Part shown: piece by piece, positions 10,233 to 20,151 of the stretch | How positions within the stretch are numbered: the stretch's first letter is position 1 | Layout: every line of letters begins with the position of its first letter | NCBI GenBank assembly: GCA_030247725.1 | Contig: JAOTRT010000004.1 | Coordinates: 186,001-250,000, forward strand | DNA from: Candidatus Nitricoxidireducens bremensis | Lineage (GTDB): Bacteria; Pseudomonadota; Gammaproteobacteria; Burkholderiales; Rhodocyclaceae | Length of the DNA stretch: 64,000 bases | Reading direction: 5' to 3' | The notes under the pieces: generated by a model | Told to the model about the DNA's origin: nothing | What the model saw: the letters and a program-made list of their open reading frames with translations, nothing else | Databases searched by the model: none | Translations under genes and position numbers: made by a program

Positions 10233-11492
10233 ATGCAACTGTCGGAGCTCAAAGCCCACCATGTCAGCGAACTGCTGGACATGGCGAATGCCAACCAGAT
10301 CGAGGGCGCCAACCGCCTGCGCAAGCAGGAACTGATCTTCGCGCTGCTCAAGAACGAGGCCAAGAAAGGCGTATCCATCTTCGGCGACGGCGTGCTGGAA
10401 GTCCTGCCGGACGGCTTCGGCTTCCTGCGCTCGCCGGACATCTCCTACCTGGCCGGCACCGACGACATCTACGTCTCGCCCTCCCAGATCCGCCGCTTCA
10501 ACCTGCGTACCGGCGACACCATCGAAGGCGAGATCCGCACGCCGAAGGAAGGCGAACGCTACTTCGCGCTGGTCAAGCTCGACAAGGTCAACGGCGAATC
10601 GCCCGAGGCCTGCAAGAACAAGATCCTGTTCGAGAACCTGACGCCGCTGCACCCCACCGAACACCTGATCCTGGAGCGCGAAATCCGCGCCGAGGAAAAC
10701 ACCACCAGCCGCGTCATCGACATGATCGCCCCCATCGGCAAGGGCCAGCGCGGCCTGCTGGTGGCGAGCCCGAAATCGGGCAAGACGGTGATGATGCAGC
10801 ACATCGCCCATGCCATCACGGCCAACCATCCCGACGTCGTACTGATCGTGCTGCTGATCGACGAACGTCCCGAGGAAGTGACCGAGATGACCCGCACCGT
10901 CAAGGGCGAGGTCGTCGCCTCCACCTTCGACGAACCGGCCACGCGCCACGTGCAGGTAGCCGAGATGGTCATCGAGAAGGCCAAGCGCCTCACCGAGCAC
11001 AAGAAGGACGTGGTGATCCTGCTCGACTCCATCACCCGCCTCGCCCGCGCCTACAACACCGTGCAGCCGGCCTCCGGCAAGGTGCTCACCGGCGGCGTGG
11101 ACGCCAACGCCCTGCAGAAGCCCAAGCGCTTCTTCGGCGCCGCCCGCAACCTCGAAGAAGGCGGCTCCCTGACCATCATCGCCACCGCGCTGATCGACAC
11201 CGGCAGCCGCATGGACGACGTCATCTACGAGGAATTCAAGGGCACCGGCAACATGGAGATCCACCTGGATCGCCGCATGTCCGAGAAGCGCGTCTATCCG
11301 TCCATCAACGTCAACCGCTCCGGCACCCGCCGCGAGGAACTGCTGCTGAAGTCGGACGTCCTCCAGAAGATATGGATTCTGCGCAAGCTGCTCTACGGAC
11401 TGGACGATCTGGAGGCAATGGAATTCCTGCTCGACAAGGTCAAGGCGACGAAGAACAACGCGGAGTTTTTCGACGCCATGCGCCGGGGCTAG
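10233..11492 (+). CDS. rho: Transcription termination factor Rho
   Basis: Hexameric RNA-dependent ATPase, 419 residues, the normal compact length. It begins [20 protein letters not shown] (N-terminal helical domain), followed by the RNA-binding cold-shock-like fold ([17 protein letters not shown]) and the ATPase core with Walker A ([12 protein letters not shown]) and the [13 protein letters not shown] segment. The C-terminal [20 protein letters not shown] region is intact. It lies downstream of trxA with a 169-nt leader able to fold. Confidence 0.99.
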   Translation: MQLSELKAHHVSELLDMANANQIEGANRLRKQELIFALLKNEAKKGVSIFGDGVLEVLPDGFGFLRSPDISYLAGTDDIYVSPSQIRRFNLRTGDTIEGEIRTPKEGERYFALVKLDKVNGESPEACKNKILFENLTPLHPTEHLILEREIRAEENTTSRVIDMIAPIGKGQRGLLVASPKSGKTVMMQHIAHAITANHPDVVLIVLLIDERPEEVTEMTRTVKGEVVASTFDEPATRHVQVAEMVIEKAKRLTEHKKDVVILLDSITRLARAYNTVQPASGKVLTGGVDANALQKPKRFFGAARNLEEGGSLTIIATALIDTGSRMDDVIYEEFKGTGNMEIHLDRRMSEKRVYPSINVNRSGTRREELLLKSDVLQKIWILRKLLYGLDDLEAMEFLLDKVKATKNNAEFFDAMRRG

Positions 11493-11614
11493 ACGCCCAC
11501 GGGCGGCGGTTTATCCGGCCGCACGCGCAAAGCTTGATTAATCGGCGGCTTTACCGGATAATGCCGCCCCTTCAAGGCTCGCCACATCCACGGGCCACGA
11601 CCGAGGACACGAAA

Positions 11615-11827
11615 ATGAAAGAAGGCATCCACCCGAACTACGTCGAAATCGACGTCACCTGCAGCTGCGGCAACGCGTTCAAGACCAAGTCCACCAGCGG
11701 CAAGCCGCTGCACATCGAAGTCTGCTCGTCCTGCCACCCGTTCTACACCGGCAAGCAGAAGATCGTCGACACCGCCGGCCGCGTCGAACGCTTCCGCCAG
11801 AAATACGGCCAGCGTGCCGCTGCCTGA
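11615..11827 (+). CDS. rpmE: 50S ribosomal protein L31
   Basis: A 70-residue L31 starting [20 protein letters not shown]. It carries zinc-type cysteines (CSCG and CSSCHPF), so it is the zinc-binding (C+) form rather than the zinc-independent paralogue. It is 122 nt downstream of rho and followed at once by a strong intrinsic terminator. The ATG was chosen over upstream in-frame starts because it matches the family N-terminus. Confidence 0.98.
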   Translation: MKEGIHPNYVEIDVTCSCGNAFKTKSTSGKPLHIEVCSSCHPFYTGKQKIVDTAGRVERFRQKYGQRAAA

Positions 11828-11846
11828 TAGCCCGCGCACCGACGAC

Positions 11847-11872
11847 AAAAGGCAGCTTCGGCTGCCTTTTTT
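11847..11872 (+). terminator. Intrinsic terminator of rpmE
   Basis: Perfect GGCAGC-TTCG-GCTGCC hairpin with a UUCG-type tetraloop, extended by A/T pairs and followed by six T. It begins 19 nt after the rpmE stop. Confidence 0.95.
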
Positions 11873-11912
11873 CGTTGCGGCGGTTCCCGTGCACGGCCTC
11901 TGGGCCTGACGC

Positions 11913-13505
11913 ATGAACGCCCTCTTCGCCAACTCCTTCCGCGGTGCCGGCTTTCCCCTGCCCGGCCTCACGCTGGCCCTGCTGTGCGCCGCCTACCTGC
12001 TGACCGGCATCCTCGGCCACGATCCCTGGAAGACCGACGACGCCATTCATCTCGGCATCGCCTGGAACTTCTACAACGGCGGCGGTCTGCTGCTGCCGCG
12101 GGTAGGCGGCGAGCCCCTGTTCGGCACCACGCCGCTCTACCACTGGGTGGCAGCCCTCACGGCCTGGGCAACCCAGTGGGTGCTGCCCTTCCATGACGGC
12201 GCACGCCTGGCGACCCCGGTATTCGGCGCCCTCTTCCTGTTCTTCCTGTTCAAGGCCGCCACGGCCCTCAACGACCGGGACGCCGGACTCGTCGCTCCCG
12301 TCGTCGCCATCGGCACCCTCGGGCTGCTGGTGCCGGTGCACGACGCCCAGCCGGCCATCGCCCTGCTCGCCATGGCCGCCCTCGCTTACTGGGGCCTGGC
12401 CCTGTCGCCGGCGAAACCCCTCGTCGGCGCCCTCTGGCTCGGCATCGGTTGCGGCGCTGCGGTCCTCGCCGGCGGCCCGGCCGGCGCCGCCCCCGTGCTG
12501 CCGCTGCTGCTGCTGCCCCTGCTGCGCCGCACCTGGCTCGCCTTCTTCATCGCCCTCTACGCGGCCATCGCCGTCGCCGCCCTGTGGCCCACCTTCCTCG
12601 CCCTGCGCACCCCCGCCTATCTGGTCGGCTGGTGGCACGAGGAACTTGCCCTGATGGCCTTTCAGAAGGGCCTGCGCACCGACCATCTCGAACTGCTGGC
12701 CTGGTTCTCCTGGCCCGCCCTGCCGCTCGCTGCCTGGGCAGCCTGGGTGCAGCGGCGGCAGTGGCGGGACTGGAACGTCCTCGCGCCGGCCCTCGGCACC
12801 GTGCTGGCGCTGGCCTGGTTCCTCGGCCACGAACCGCGTCCGCTCCAGGCCCTGCCCCTGCTGGCGCCCCTAGCCCTGCTGGCCGCGGCCGGCGCGCACC
12901 GCCTGCGGCGCGGCGCGGCGAATGCCTTCGACTGGTTCGGCATGATGACCTTCACCCTGGTGATCGGCCTCGTCTGGCTCGGCGGCATCGCCATGTGGAC
13001 CGGCTGGCCGGCCCAGATCGCGCGCAACTTCGCCAAGCTGGAACCGGGCTTCGTGCCGCAGTTCTCCTACCTGGCCCTCGGACTGGCGCTCGCCTTCAGC
13101 GCCGGCTGGATCGCGGCCCTGCTGCGGCTGCCCCGTTCGCCCTGGCGCGCCGCCGTCCGCTGGACGGCAGGACTCACCGCCATGTGGGGTGTCCTGATCG
13201 CCCTCTGGCTGCCCTGGATCGACTACGGCAAGACCTACCGCGGCGTCATGCGTTCGCTGCGGGCGGCCGTGCCGCAGGACGCCGGCTGTGTCGCCGGACG
13301 CAACGTCGGCCTGGCCCAGCGCGCCCTGGTGGACTACTTCGCCGGCATCCGCTTGCAGCCGGCAGGCCGCTCCGAATGCCGCTGGCTGCTGGTACAGGGC
13401 TCGGCGAAGCACGCCACCGCCCCGGCAGGCTGGGTGCGGGTCTGGGAGGGGCACCGCCCCAGCGACCGCAGCGAACGGCTGCGGCTCTATCGTAGGGAAG
13501 AGTAG
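11913..13505 (+). CDS. Membrane glycosyltransferase, GT83/ArnT-like
   Basis: A 530-residue polytopic inner-membrane protein. The first periplasmic loop after TM1 contains DPWKTDDAIHLGIAWNFYNG, where paired aspartates match the catalytic region of the PMT/ArnT (GT-C) superfamily. About ten to twelve hydrophobic segments follow, then a roughly 90-residue soluble C-terminal domain (from about residue 440). Such enzymes move a sugar from a polyprenyl carrier to lipid A or another envelope target; acceptor and donor are unknown. It stands alone after the rpmE terminator and converges on orn. Confidence 0.75.
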   Translation: MNALFANSFRGAGFPLPGLTLALLCAAYLLTGILGHDPWKTDDAIHLGIAWNFYNGGGLLLPRVGGEPLFGTTPLYHWVAALTAWATQWVLPFHDGARLATPVFGALFLFFLFKAATALNDRDAGLVAPVVAIGTLGLLVPVHDAQPAIALLAMAALAYWGLALSPAKPLVGALWLGIGCGAAVLAGGPAGAAPVLPLLLLPLLRRTWLAFFIALYAAIAVAALWPTFLALRTPAYLVGWWHEELALMAFQKGLRTDHLELLAWFSWPALPLAAWAAWVQRRQWRDWNVLAPALGTVLALAWFLGHEPRPLQALPLLAPLALLAAAGAHRLRRGAANAFDWFGMMTFTLVIGLVWLGGIAMWTGWPAQIARNFAKLEPGFVPQFSYLALGLALAFSAGWIAALLRLPRSPWRAAVRWTAGLTAMWGVLIALWLPWIDYGKTYRGVMRSLRAAVPQDAGCVAGRNVGLAQRALVDYFAGIRLQPAGRSECRWLLVQGSAKHATAPAGWVRVWEGHRPSDRSERLRLYRREE

Positions 13506-13530
13506 CGGCGGCCATGCCGCCACTGGAGCA

Positions 13531-14076
13531 CTAGATTTTCAGGAAGTGCTCGCGGTAGTACTTGAGTTCCTCGATGGACTCGTAGATGTCGGCCAGGGCT
13601 TCGTGCTTGCCGCCCTTCTTGACGCCCTTGGCGATCTCCGGCTTCCAGCGCTTGCAGAGTTCCTTCAGGGTCGAGACGTCGAGGTTGCGGTAGTGGAACC
13701 AGGCCTCCAGCTTGGGCATGTAGCGCGCCATGAAGCGGCGGTCCTGGCAGATGGAGTTGCCGCACATGGGCGACTTGCCGGCCGGCACGTGGCGCTTGAG
13801 GAAGTCCAGGCACTGAACTTCCACCTCGGCCTCGTCGATGGCCGAGGACTTCACCTTGGCGATGAGCCCCGACTTGCCGTGGGTGTTCTTATTCCAGTCG
13901 TCCATGCCGTCGAGGACGGCATCGGTCTGATGCACGACCCACACGGCGCTCTCGGCGACGACTTCGAGCTGGCTGTTGGTCACCACCACCGCCAATTCGA
14001 TGATGCGGTCGCTGTCGGGGTTGAGGCCGGTCATCTCCATGTCCAGCCAGACGAGTGCGTTCTGATCCTGTGCCAT
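13531..14076 (-). CDS. orn: Oligoribonuclease
   Basis: 3'-5' exonuclease that clears 2-5-nt RNAs and pGpG. The 181 residues are the family norm. DEDD-family residues are visible in [18 protein letters not shown], in [13 protein letters not shown] and in the C-terminal [12 protein letters not shown]. The start was set at the ATG giving [15 protein letters not shown]; longer in-frame starts would run into the divergent protease gene. It converges with the glycosyltransferase gene (25-nt gap). Confidence 0.97.
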   Translation of the reverse strand: MAQDQNALVWLDMEMTGLNPDSDRIIELAVVVTNSQLEVVAESAVWVVHQTDAVLDGMDDWNKNTHGKSGLIAKVKSSAIDEAEVEVQCLDFLKRHVPAGKSPMCGNSICQDRRFMARYMPKLEAWFHYRNLDVSTLKELCKRWKPEIAKGVKKGGKHEALADIYESIEELKYYREHFLKI

Positions 14077-14137
14077 AATCGGTTCGCCGTGCAAAAGCCC
14101 ATTTTCGCACAGTTCCCCAACCACCCGCCCCCGCCCC

Positions 14138-15385
14138 TTGCAAGCCAGCACCGTCACCGCCGCCTTCCTTGCCGCCCTCGTCGTCACCACCGCCCTGCGC
14201 GCCTGGCTGGCGCTGCGCCAGATGCGGCACGTGGCGGCCCGCCGCGATACGGTGCCGGCGGAGTTCGCCGCCGTCATCGCCCCCGCCGACCATGCCCGCG
14301 CCGCCGACTACACCGTCGCCAAGGCGCGCCTGTTCCTCGCTGAACTCGCCGCCGACACCGGGCTGTTGCTGCTCCTGACCCTCGGCGGCTTGCTGCAGCA
14401 CATCGACGCACGGCTCGTCGCCCTGCTGGACGGCCGCGGCCACCTTCACGGCCTCGCCCTGTTCGCCTGCTTCGGCATCGCCGGCTTCCTCGCCGGCCTG
14501 CCCTTCTCCCTCTACCGCACCTTCGTCCTGGAGGCCCGCTTCGGCTTCAACCGCACGACGCCGGCGCTGTTCGTCTCCGACATCGTCAAGCAGGCCCTGC
14601 TCGCCGTGGCCATCGGCGCCCCGGTGCTGTTCGTCGTGCTCTGGCTCATGGACGCCATGGGAGCGCTCTGGTGGCTCCACGTCTGGCTGTTCTGGCTCGG
14701 CTTCAACCTGCTGATGCTGCTGCTCTATCCGACGGTGATCGCGCCCCTCTTCAACAAGTTCGCCCCCCTGGAGGACGCCGCCATGAAGACCCGCATCGAG
14801 GCGCTGCTGGCGCGCTGCGGCTTCCACGCCTCGGGGCTCTTCGTCATGGACGGCTCGCGCCGCTCGGCCCACGGCAACGCCTACTTCACCGGCTTCGGCA
14901 AGTCGCGCCGCATCGTCTTCTTCGACACCCTGCTGGAAAAACTCTCGCCGCCCGAGGTCGAGGCCGTGCTGGCCCACGAACTGGGCCACTTCAAGCACCG
15001 CCATGTCTGGAAGCGCATCGGCCTGCTGGCCGGCGCCAGCCTGGTCCTGCTCTGGCTGCTGGGGCTTCTGATCCACGAGCCGGCCTTCTTCCAGGGCCTC
15101 GGGGTCGCCGAAGCCGGCACCGCCATGGCCCTGATCCTGTTTTCCCTGGTGCTGCCCCTGTTCACCTTCCCCCTCGCCCCGCTGACCTCGCGCCTCTCCC
15201 GCAGCCACGAGTTCGAGGCCGACGCCTATGCCGCCCGGCACACCGCGGCGAACGAACTGATCGGTGCCCTGGTCAAACTCTACCGGGACAACGCCGCCAC
15301 CCTGACCCCCGACCCCCTGCACTCGCTGTTCCACGACTCCCACCCGCCGGCCGCCATCCGCATCGCGCGGCTCCAAGGCCGCTAA
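14138..15385 (+). CDS. M48 family zinc metallopeptidase (Ste24/CAAX protease-like)
   Basis: A 415-residue membrane protease. An N-terminal hydrophobic helix precedes further membrane segments (about residues 75-95, 110-125, 150-200). The zinc site is [13 protein letters not shown] (HExxH) with the third ligand in [14 protein letters not shown]. It is related to Ste24p and HtpX-like enzymes that act at the membrane. The start is assigned to TTG because no ATG or GTG lies in frame between an upstream stop and the first helix. A cytochrome gene follows 16 nt downstream. Confidence 0.9.
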   Translation: MQASTVTAAFLAALVVTTALRAWLALRQMRHVAARRDTVPAEFAAVIAPADHARAADYTVAKARLFLAELAADTGLLLLLTLGGLLQHIDARLVALLDGRGHLHGLALFACFGIAGFLAGLPFSLYRTFVLEARFGFNRTTPALFVSDIVKQALLAVAIGAPVLFVVLWLMDAMGALWWLHVWLFWLGFNLLMLLLYPTVIAPLFNKFAPLEDAAMKTRIEALLARCGFHASGLFVMDGSRRSAHGNAYFTGFGKSRRIVFFDTLLEKLSPPEVEAVLAHELGHFKHRHVWKRIGLLAGASLVLLWLLGLLIHEPAFFQGLGVAEAGTAMALILFSLVLPLFTFPLAPLTSRLSRSHEFEADAYAARHTAANELIGALVKLYRDNAATLTPDPLHSLFHDSHPPAAIRIARLQGR

Positions 15386-15401
15386 TAGAAAGGAGCATGA
15401 C

Positions 15402-15695
15402 ATGCGCAACCTCGCCTTCATCCCGCTGCTCGCCCTTGCCGCCGCCGTCCAGGCGGCCCCCGACGCCAAGGCCGGCAAGGCCCTCCACGACAAGCAGTGC
15501 GTCGCCTGCCACGTGAAGATGTTCGGCGGCGACGGCAGCAAGATCTACACGCGCTCGCCGCGCCTCATCAACGATCCGGCCGCCCTGCGGCAGCGCGTCG
15601 CCGCCTGCTCGGCCCAGACCGGCGCCAAATGGTTCCCCGAAGAGGAGGAGAACGTCGCCGCCTATCTCGCCCAGCAGTTCTACAAGTTCAAATAG
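15402..15695 (+). CDS. Small periplasmic c-type cytochrome
   Basis: A 97-residue protein with a cleavable signal peptide (MRNLAFIPLLALAAAVQA) and one haem-attachment motif, CVACH, at about residues 33-37. No clear Met-ligand loop is recognised. It fits the short class I cytochromes found near other Rhodocyclales genes. The gap to the protease gene is 16 nt and to the pterin dehydratase 8 nt, so the four genes to rsgA look like one transcript. Redox partners are unknown. Confidence 0.88.
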   Translation: MRNLAFIPLLALAAAVQAAPDAKAGKALHDKQCVACHVKMFGGDGSKIYTRSPRLINDPAALRQRVAACSAQTGAKWFPEEEENVAAYLAQQFYKFK

Positions 15696-15703
15696 GAGCC
15701 GCC

Positions 15704-16042
15704 ATGACGACCTTCTGCGACCTGACCCAAGGCAAGTGCAAACCCTGCGAAGGCGGCGTGCCGCCCCTCGCCGAGGACGAGATCGCCGCGCTGATGCAGC
15801 GGCTCGACGGCTGGTCCCGCATCGGCCATGCCATCGCCAAGACCTACCACTTCAAGGATTACCACGAGACCATGGCCTTCGTGAACGCCGGCGCCTGGAT
15901 CTCCCACCGGGAGGGCCATCACCCCGATCTGGCCGTCGGCTACAACAAGGTGACGGTCACCTACGTGACCCACGCCATCGGCGGCCTCAGCGAGAACGAC
16001 TTCATTTGCGCGGCCAAGATCGACGCGCTGTTCGCCCTTTGA
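15704..16042 (+). CDS. phhB: 4a-hydroxytetrahydrobiopterin dehydratase
   Basis: A 112-residue pterin-4a-carbinolamine dehydratase with the conserved histidine motif GAWISHREGHHPDLAVGYNKV. It recycles the pterin cofactor of aromatic-amino-acid hydroxylases or acts in molybdopterin-related roles in bacteria lacking them; no hydroxylase gene is in the window. The N-terminus carries the family's cysteine-containing DLTQGKCKPCEGG segment. Its stop overlaps the TTG start of rsgA. Confidence 0.93.
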   Translation: MTTFCDLTQGKCKPCEGGVPPLAEDEIAALMQRLDGWSRIGHAIAKTYHFKDYHETMAFVNAGAWISHREGHHPDLAVGYNKVTVTYVTHAIGGLSENDFICAAKIDALFAL

Positions 16043-16908
16043 CGCTGGCGGGCAGCATCGTCGCCGCCTTCGGGCGGCACTACGAAGTCGAGACCGACGA
16101 CGGCCGCCGCTGGCAGGCGATGCCGCGCGGCAAGCGCAGCATCTACGCCTGCGGCGACCGGGTACGCATCGAGCCGGCCAGCGAAGACCAGGCGCGCATC
16201 GCCGACCACCTGCCGCGCAGTTCGCTGCTCTACCGCAGCGACGAATGGAAGCAGAAGCTCATCGCCGCCAATGCGACCCAGGTCGTCCTGGTCGTGGCCA
16301 CCGAACCCGCCTTCAGCACGGAACTGCTCTCCCGCGCCCTCGTCGCCGCTGAGCACGACCGCCTGCGCGTCGTCATCGTCCTCAACAAGTGCGACCTGGC
16401 CGACCGGCTGCCGGCGGCCCGCGCCCAGTTGGCGTCCTTCGCCGCCCTCGGCTACCGGGTGCTGGAACTCAGCGCGCGGGAAGACGCGGCGCCCCTGCGG
16501 CCCCTGCTGGCGGACCAGCTCTCCGTCCTCGTCGGCCAGTCGGGCATGGGCAAGTCGACGCTGGTCAACGCCCTCATCCCCGATGCCGGCGCCGCCACGC
16601 GGGAAATCTCGACGGCCCTCGATTCCGGCAAGCACACCACCACCCACGCGCGCCTCTACCGCCTCGACGCCGCCAGCGCCATCATCGACAGTCCGGGCCT
16701 GCAGGAATTCGGCCTCGCCCACCTGAGTTTCGGCGACATCGAGGACGGCTTCCCGGAGTTCCGCCAGACCCTGGGGCGCTGCCGCTTCCACGACTGCCGC
16801 CACGCCGCCGAACCCGGCTGCGCCGTCAAGACCCTGCTGGAGGCAGGCGCCATCGACGGGCGGCGCTACGAACACTTCCGCGCCATCACGAACCGGCTGA
16901 ACGCCTGA
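16039..16908 (+). CDS. rsgA: Small ribosomal subunit biogenesis GTPase RsgA
   Basis: Circularly permuted GTPase for late 30S assembly. The 289 residues show an N-terminal OB-fold (to about residue 65), then G4 (VLNKCDL) before G1 (GQSGMGKSTLVNAL) and G3 (DSPGLQEF), and a C-terminal zinc knuckle (CRFHDCRHAAEPGC). The only sensible start is a TTG that overlaps the phhB stop by 4 nt, implying coupled translation. It converges with a response-regulator gene with a 4-nt gap. Confidence 0.95.
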   Translation: MTLAGSIVAAFGRHYEVETDDGRRWQAMPRGKRSIYACGDRVRIEPASEDQARIADHLPRSSLLYRSDEWKQKLIAANATQVVLVVATEPAFSTELLSRALVAAEHDRLRVVIVLNKCDLADRLPAARAQLASFAALGYRVLELSAREDAAPLRPLLADQLSVLVGQSGMGKSTLVNALIPDAGAATREISTALDSGKHTTTHARLYRLDAASAIIDSPGLQEFGLAHLSFGDIEDGFPEFRQTLGRCRFHDCRHAAEPGCAVKTLLEAGAIDGRRYEHFRAITNRLNA

Positions 16909-16912
16909 GGAC

Positions 16913-17545
16913 CTAGTCGAGGCTGCCGGCGCCGATCCGCGCCGCCAGGCTCACCAGGGCGGCAGCACCGTCGAGGTCGAGCTTGGCGAGGATGCGGGCA
17001 CGATGGCTGTCCACGGTGCGCAGGCTGATGCCGAGCCGCTCGGCCGCATCCCGCGACGAAACGCCGCTGCCGATGAGATCGAAGACCTCCAGTTCGCGCT
17101 GGCTCAGCAGCTCGCGCACCCGGGCGCGCTGCTGCCGCCGCTCCTCCCGGTCGTCGGGGCGCACGGCAAGCCGCCGATGGCGCACGACGATGGCAGCGAA
17201 GAGGTCCTCCGGCGCGAAGGGCTTGGTCAGGTAGTCGTCGGCGCCGCCGTTCATGCCGGCCCGCAGGCTGCGCTGATCCACCAGCCCCGTGAGGAAGATG
17301 AAGGGCGTCGCCGCGCAGGCCGGCGTCTCCCGCACCCGGGCCAGCAGGCCCATGCCGTCCAGACCCGGCATCATGATGTCGCACACCACCACGTCGGGCG
17401 CCTCGGCCAGGATCAGCGCCAGTCCCTCGACGCCGTCGGCCGCCACCAGGGTGGCGAACCCTTCCAACTCCAGCAGCAGGCGGGTGTTGGCACGGCTGGC
17501 CGCATCGTCCTCGACGAGCAAAACCTTGATGCCCCGCGGCGTCAT
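16913..17545 (-). CDS. LuxR/FixJ-type response regulator
   Basis: A 210-residue transcription factor. The receiver domain (residues 5-125) has the acidic pair at 13-14, phosphoacceptor Asp56 ([12 protein letters not shown]), Thr86 and Lys108. The C-terminal LuxR helix-turn-helix (about 146-205) contains [12 protein letters not shown] and [14 protein letters not shown]. It overlaps the upstream histidine-kinase gene by 4 nt, so the two are a cognate pair. The locus is divergent from the hydrogenase operon. Target genes are inferred, not shown. Confidence 0.93.
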   Translation of the reverse strand: MTPRGIKVLLVEDDAASRANTRLLLELEGFATLVAADGVEGLALILAEAPDVVVCDIMMPGLDGMGLLARVRETPACAATPFIFLTGLVDQRSLRAGMNGGADDYLTKPFAPEDLFAAIVVRHRRLAVRPDDREERRQQRARVRELLSQRELEVFDLIGSGVSSRDAAERLGISLRTVDSHRARILAKLDLDGAAALVSLAARIGAGSLD

Positions 17546-18900
17546 GGCGTCGCCTCGCAGGCAACTGCCGCCGCGGCGGGCGGCAGAACCTCCGGCGCGC
17601 TCGCGCAGGGCAGGCGCACGGAAGCCGTGGTGCCGGCACCGAGCCGGCTGGCGATGTCGATGCGCCCGCCGAGCAGGTCCGCCGCCTCCCGCACGATGGT
17701 CAGGCCCAGGCCGGTGCCCTGGATCAGGGAGGCATTGGCGGCACGGTGGAAGGGCTCGAAGATGTAGTCGAGTTCCTCCTCGGGGATGCCCTGGCCCCTG
17801 TCGCTTACCTCGATAGCGATGCCGCCGGATTCGCAGTGGACCTGCAGCCGGACGCGACCGCCGCGGGGCGTGAACTTGAGGGCATTGGACACCAGGTTGA
17901 CGACGATCAGCCGCAGCAGCACCGGGTCCGTCATGCGTTCTCCCGCTGCGCAGTCGATGGCGACGGCGAAATCGTGGGCGCCCTCGTCGCCGCTGCGCAG
18001 TTCCTCCGCCAGGCGCTCAAGCCAGCCGCGCAGCTCCACGGCGACGCGCTGGCAGCTGAGGGCATGGGCGTCGCGGCGGCTGATGAACAGGGCCTCGTCC
18101 AGGGTTTCCGTCAGGCGCCGGATCGCCCCGGTCATGCGCCCCATCACCTGCTCCCGTTGCTTGTCGTCGAGGTAGGCGTGGTACTGGCCGAGCAGGCTGG
18201 AACTGCTGGCGATGACGTTGAGGGGCGAACGGAACTCGTGGGACAGGGTGGCGATCATGCGGTCCTTGGTCGCCAGCATGTGCTGGCTCTGCAGGGCGAG
18301 GCGGCGCAGCTCGCGCTCATTGGTCCAGGCCTGGCGCCGGTAGCGGTATACCTGGCCGCTGACGACAATGCCGATGAGGTTGGCGACGATAAAGGCGCTC
18401 AGCACCGCCTGGAGGCCGACGTAGCCGACCGGTTCCTTGACCGCCAGGAACAGGGCCAGACTGCTCGCCGTCAGGGCCAGGGGCGGCAGCAGGCGCCAGG
18501 GGTGGCGATCCGGCATCAGCAGATACAGCATCATGACGCCGGCGAGTTCCGGCACCAGGTTGAAGGTGTAGCTGGCCGGCCGCGACAGCACCACGGGAAT
18601 GTTGGCGGCCACCACCAGCAGGCCCCAGGCGAGCGCCATGGCGTCGTGGTGCTCCACCTTGCGGGAATTGACGATCACCCAGGCGGTGAGGGCGCTGAAG
18701 ATCATGAACAGCAGCCGGTCGCCCAGCAGCAGATAGAAGCGCGGCGTGTCGCCGAACAGGCTGAAGTCGGCAACGCTGTAGACGATGTTGAAGACGATGC
18801 CGATGCCGCAGCCGTAGAGCATCCGCCGCCCGTCGGCACGCAGGAAGTGGCTCCGGTACAGCAGTTCATCCTCGGGGGCGAGCGGGGAAAGGGCGGTCAT
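17542..18900 (-). CDS. Membrane histidine kinase with multi-TM sensor region
   Basis: A 452-residue sensor kinase. About six hydrophobic segments (roughly residues 28-46, 58-76, 90-107, 117-130, 137-154, 162-184) form an N-terminal region with almost no periplasmic loops, so it may sense a membrane, redox or gaseous signal. The kinase core has His221 in [14 protein letters not shown]-box Asn339 (NLVSNALKF), G1 DRGQGIP and G2 GTGLGLTI. No PAS or HAMP domain was recognised. It overlaps the regulator gene by 4 nt and is divergent from hyaA. Confidence 0.93.
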   Translation of the reverse strand: MTALSPLAPEDELLYRSHFLRADGRRMLYGCGIGIVFNIVYSVADFSLFGDTPRFYLLLGDRLLFMIFSALTAWVIVNSRKVEHHDAMALAWGLLVVAANIPVVLSRPASYTFNLVPELAGVMMLYLLMPDRHPWRLLPPLALTASSLALFLAVKEPVGYVGLQAVLSAFIVANLIGIVVSGQVYRYRRQAWTNERELRRLALQSQHMLATKDRMIATLSHEFRSPLNVIASSSSLLGQYHAYLDDKQREQVMGRMTGAIRRLTETLDEALFISRRDAHALSCQRVAVELRGWLERLAEELRSGDEGAHDFAVAIDCAAGERMTDPVLLRLIVVNLVSNALKFTPRGGRVRLQVHCESGGIAIEVSDRGQGIPEEELDYIFEPFHRAANASLIQGTGLGLTIVREAADLLGGRIDIASRLGAGTTASVRLPCASAPEVLPPAAAAVACEATP

Positions 18901-18947
18901 GGCGGCTGCGGCCGATTCTATCCCATGGCCCCGGGCGGAAATGTCAA

Positions 18948-18965
18948 ATCAGTAGTTCTACTGAT
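18948..18965. promoter_or_regulatory. Perfect 8-2-8 palindrome, likely regulator operator
   Basis: ATCAGTAG-TT-CTACTGAT, a perfect inverted repeat with a 2-nt centre, in the 150-bp gap between the kinase gene and hyaA. Dimeric LuxR-type regulators commonly bind such short 2-nt-spaced palindromes. Its centre falls about 42 bp before the start site predicted from the TAGAAT box at 18987. Confidence 0.6.
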
Positions 18966-18986
18966 GCCAGATCGAAGCCGTCACCA

Positions 18987-18992
18987 TAGAAT
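18987..18992 (+). promoter_or_regulatory. Candidate -10 box of the hydrogenase operon
   Basis: TAGAAT, 58 nt before the hyaA ATG. The region expected for the -35 (about 18964-18969) reads atgcca and does not match TTGACA. It abuts the palindrome, as in activator-dependent promoters. Confidence 0.4.
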
Positions 18993-19050
18993 CGCCGGCC
19001 ACATACAAAATGCATGCCGCGCCAAGCGCGGTGCCACGGGGGAGCAAACC

Positions 19051-20151
19051 ATGAAACGGCCGACCACGTTCGACGTGCTGCAGGAGCGCGGTATCTCGCG
19101 GCGCGACTTCCTCGGCTTCTGCGCCCTCGCCGCCACCTGGATGGGGCTGGGGCCGCAAGGGGGCGCCGCCATCGCCCACGCCCTGGAGACCAAACCCCGC
19201 ATCCCGGTGCTCTGGCTCCACGGCCTCGAATGCACCTGCTGCTCCGAGAGCTTCCTACGCTCCAGCCATCCCCAGGCGAGCGACATCGTCACCAGCCTGG
19301 TCTCTCTCGACTACGACGACACCATCATGGCGGCGGCCGGCGACCAGGCCGAGGCCATCGTCGAGGAAATCATCCGCGACTATCGCGGCAGCTACATCCT
19401 CGCCGTCGAGGGCAACATCCCGCTCGCCAACGACGGCATGGCCTGCATCGTCGGCGGCCGTCCCTTCAAGCACCAGTTCGACGACGCCGCCCGTCACGCC
19501 AAGGCCATCATCGCCTGGGGCACCTGCGCCTCCTCCGGCTGCGTGCAGGCGGCCAAGCCCAACCCGACCCAGGCGACGCCGGTGCACAAGCTCATCAAGA
19601 ACGTGCCCGTCATCAACGTGCCGGGCTGCCCGCCCATCGCCGAGGTGATGACCGGCGTCATCGCCTACATCCTCACCTACGACCGCCTGCCGGAACTGGA
19701 CAACCAGCTGCGGCCGAAGATGTTCTATTCCCAGCGCGTGCATGACAAGTGCTACCGCCGCGCCCACTTCGACGCCGGCCAGTTCGTCGAGCGCTGGGAC
19801 GACGAGGGCGCGCGCCAGGGCTGGTGCCTCTACAAGATGGGCTGCCGCGGCCCGACGACCTACAACGCCTGCGCCTCCATGGGCTGGAACGACGGCGTCA
19901 GCTTTCCCATCAAGTCGGGCCACGGCTGCATCGGCTGCTCGGAGGAAGGCTTCTGGGACCGGGGCCCCTTCTACGAACGCCTGCCCGACATGCAGCAGTG
20001 GGGCATCGAATCCAATGCCGACAAGGTGGCCCTGGCCGGCGCCGCCGCGCTGGGCGCCGCCATCGCCGTGCAGAGCGCCGCCACCGTGGTGAAGCGCGTC
20101 GTCACGGGCAAGGCCTACGACAAAGACAGCGACGACTCCCCGACCTCATGA
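19051..20151 (+). CDS. hyaA: [NiFe] hydrogenase small subunit, oxygen-tolerant group 1d type
   Basis: Electron-transfer subunit of a membrane-bound uptake hydrogenase, 366 residues. A Tat signal ([13 protein letters not shown]) ends near residue 44. With cleavage there, mature cysteines fall at 17, 19, 20, 115, 120 and 149 (motifs [23 protein letters not shown]). This is the six-cysteine proximal cluster set of E. coli Hyd-1, including the extra Cys19 and Cys120 that define oxygen-tolerant enzymes. Medial and distal cluster motifs follow ([18 protein letters not shown]). The C-terminal hydrophobic helix (about 328-345) anchors it beside the cytochrome b. Its stop overlaps hyaB by 4 nt. Confidence 0.97.
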   Translation: MKRPTTFDVLQERGISRRDFLGFCALAATWMGLGPQGGAAIAHALETKPRIPVLWLHGLECTCCSESFLRSSHPQASDIVTSLVSLDYDDTIMAAAGDQAEAIVEEIIRDYRGSYILAVEGNIPLANDGMACIVGGRPFKHQFDDAARHAKAIIAWGTCASSGCVQAAKPNPTQATPVHKLIKNVPVINVPGCPPIAEVMTGVIAYILTYDRLPELDNQLRPKMFYSQRVHDKCYRRAHFDAGQFVERWDDEGARQGWCLYKMGCRGPTTYNACASMGWNDGVSFPIKSGHGCIGCSEEGFWDRGPFYERLPDMQQWGIESNADKVALAGAAALGAAIAVQSAATVVKRVVTGKAYDKDSDDSPTS

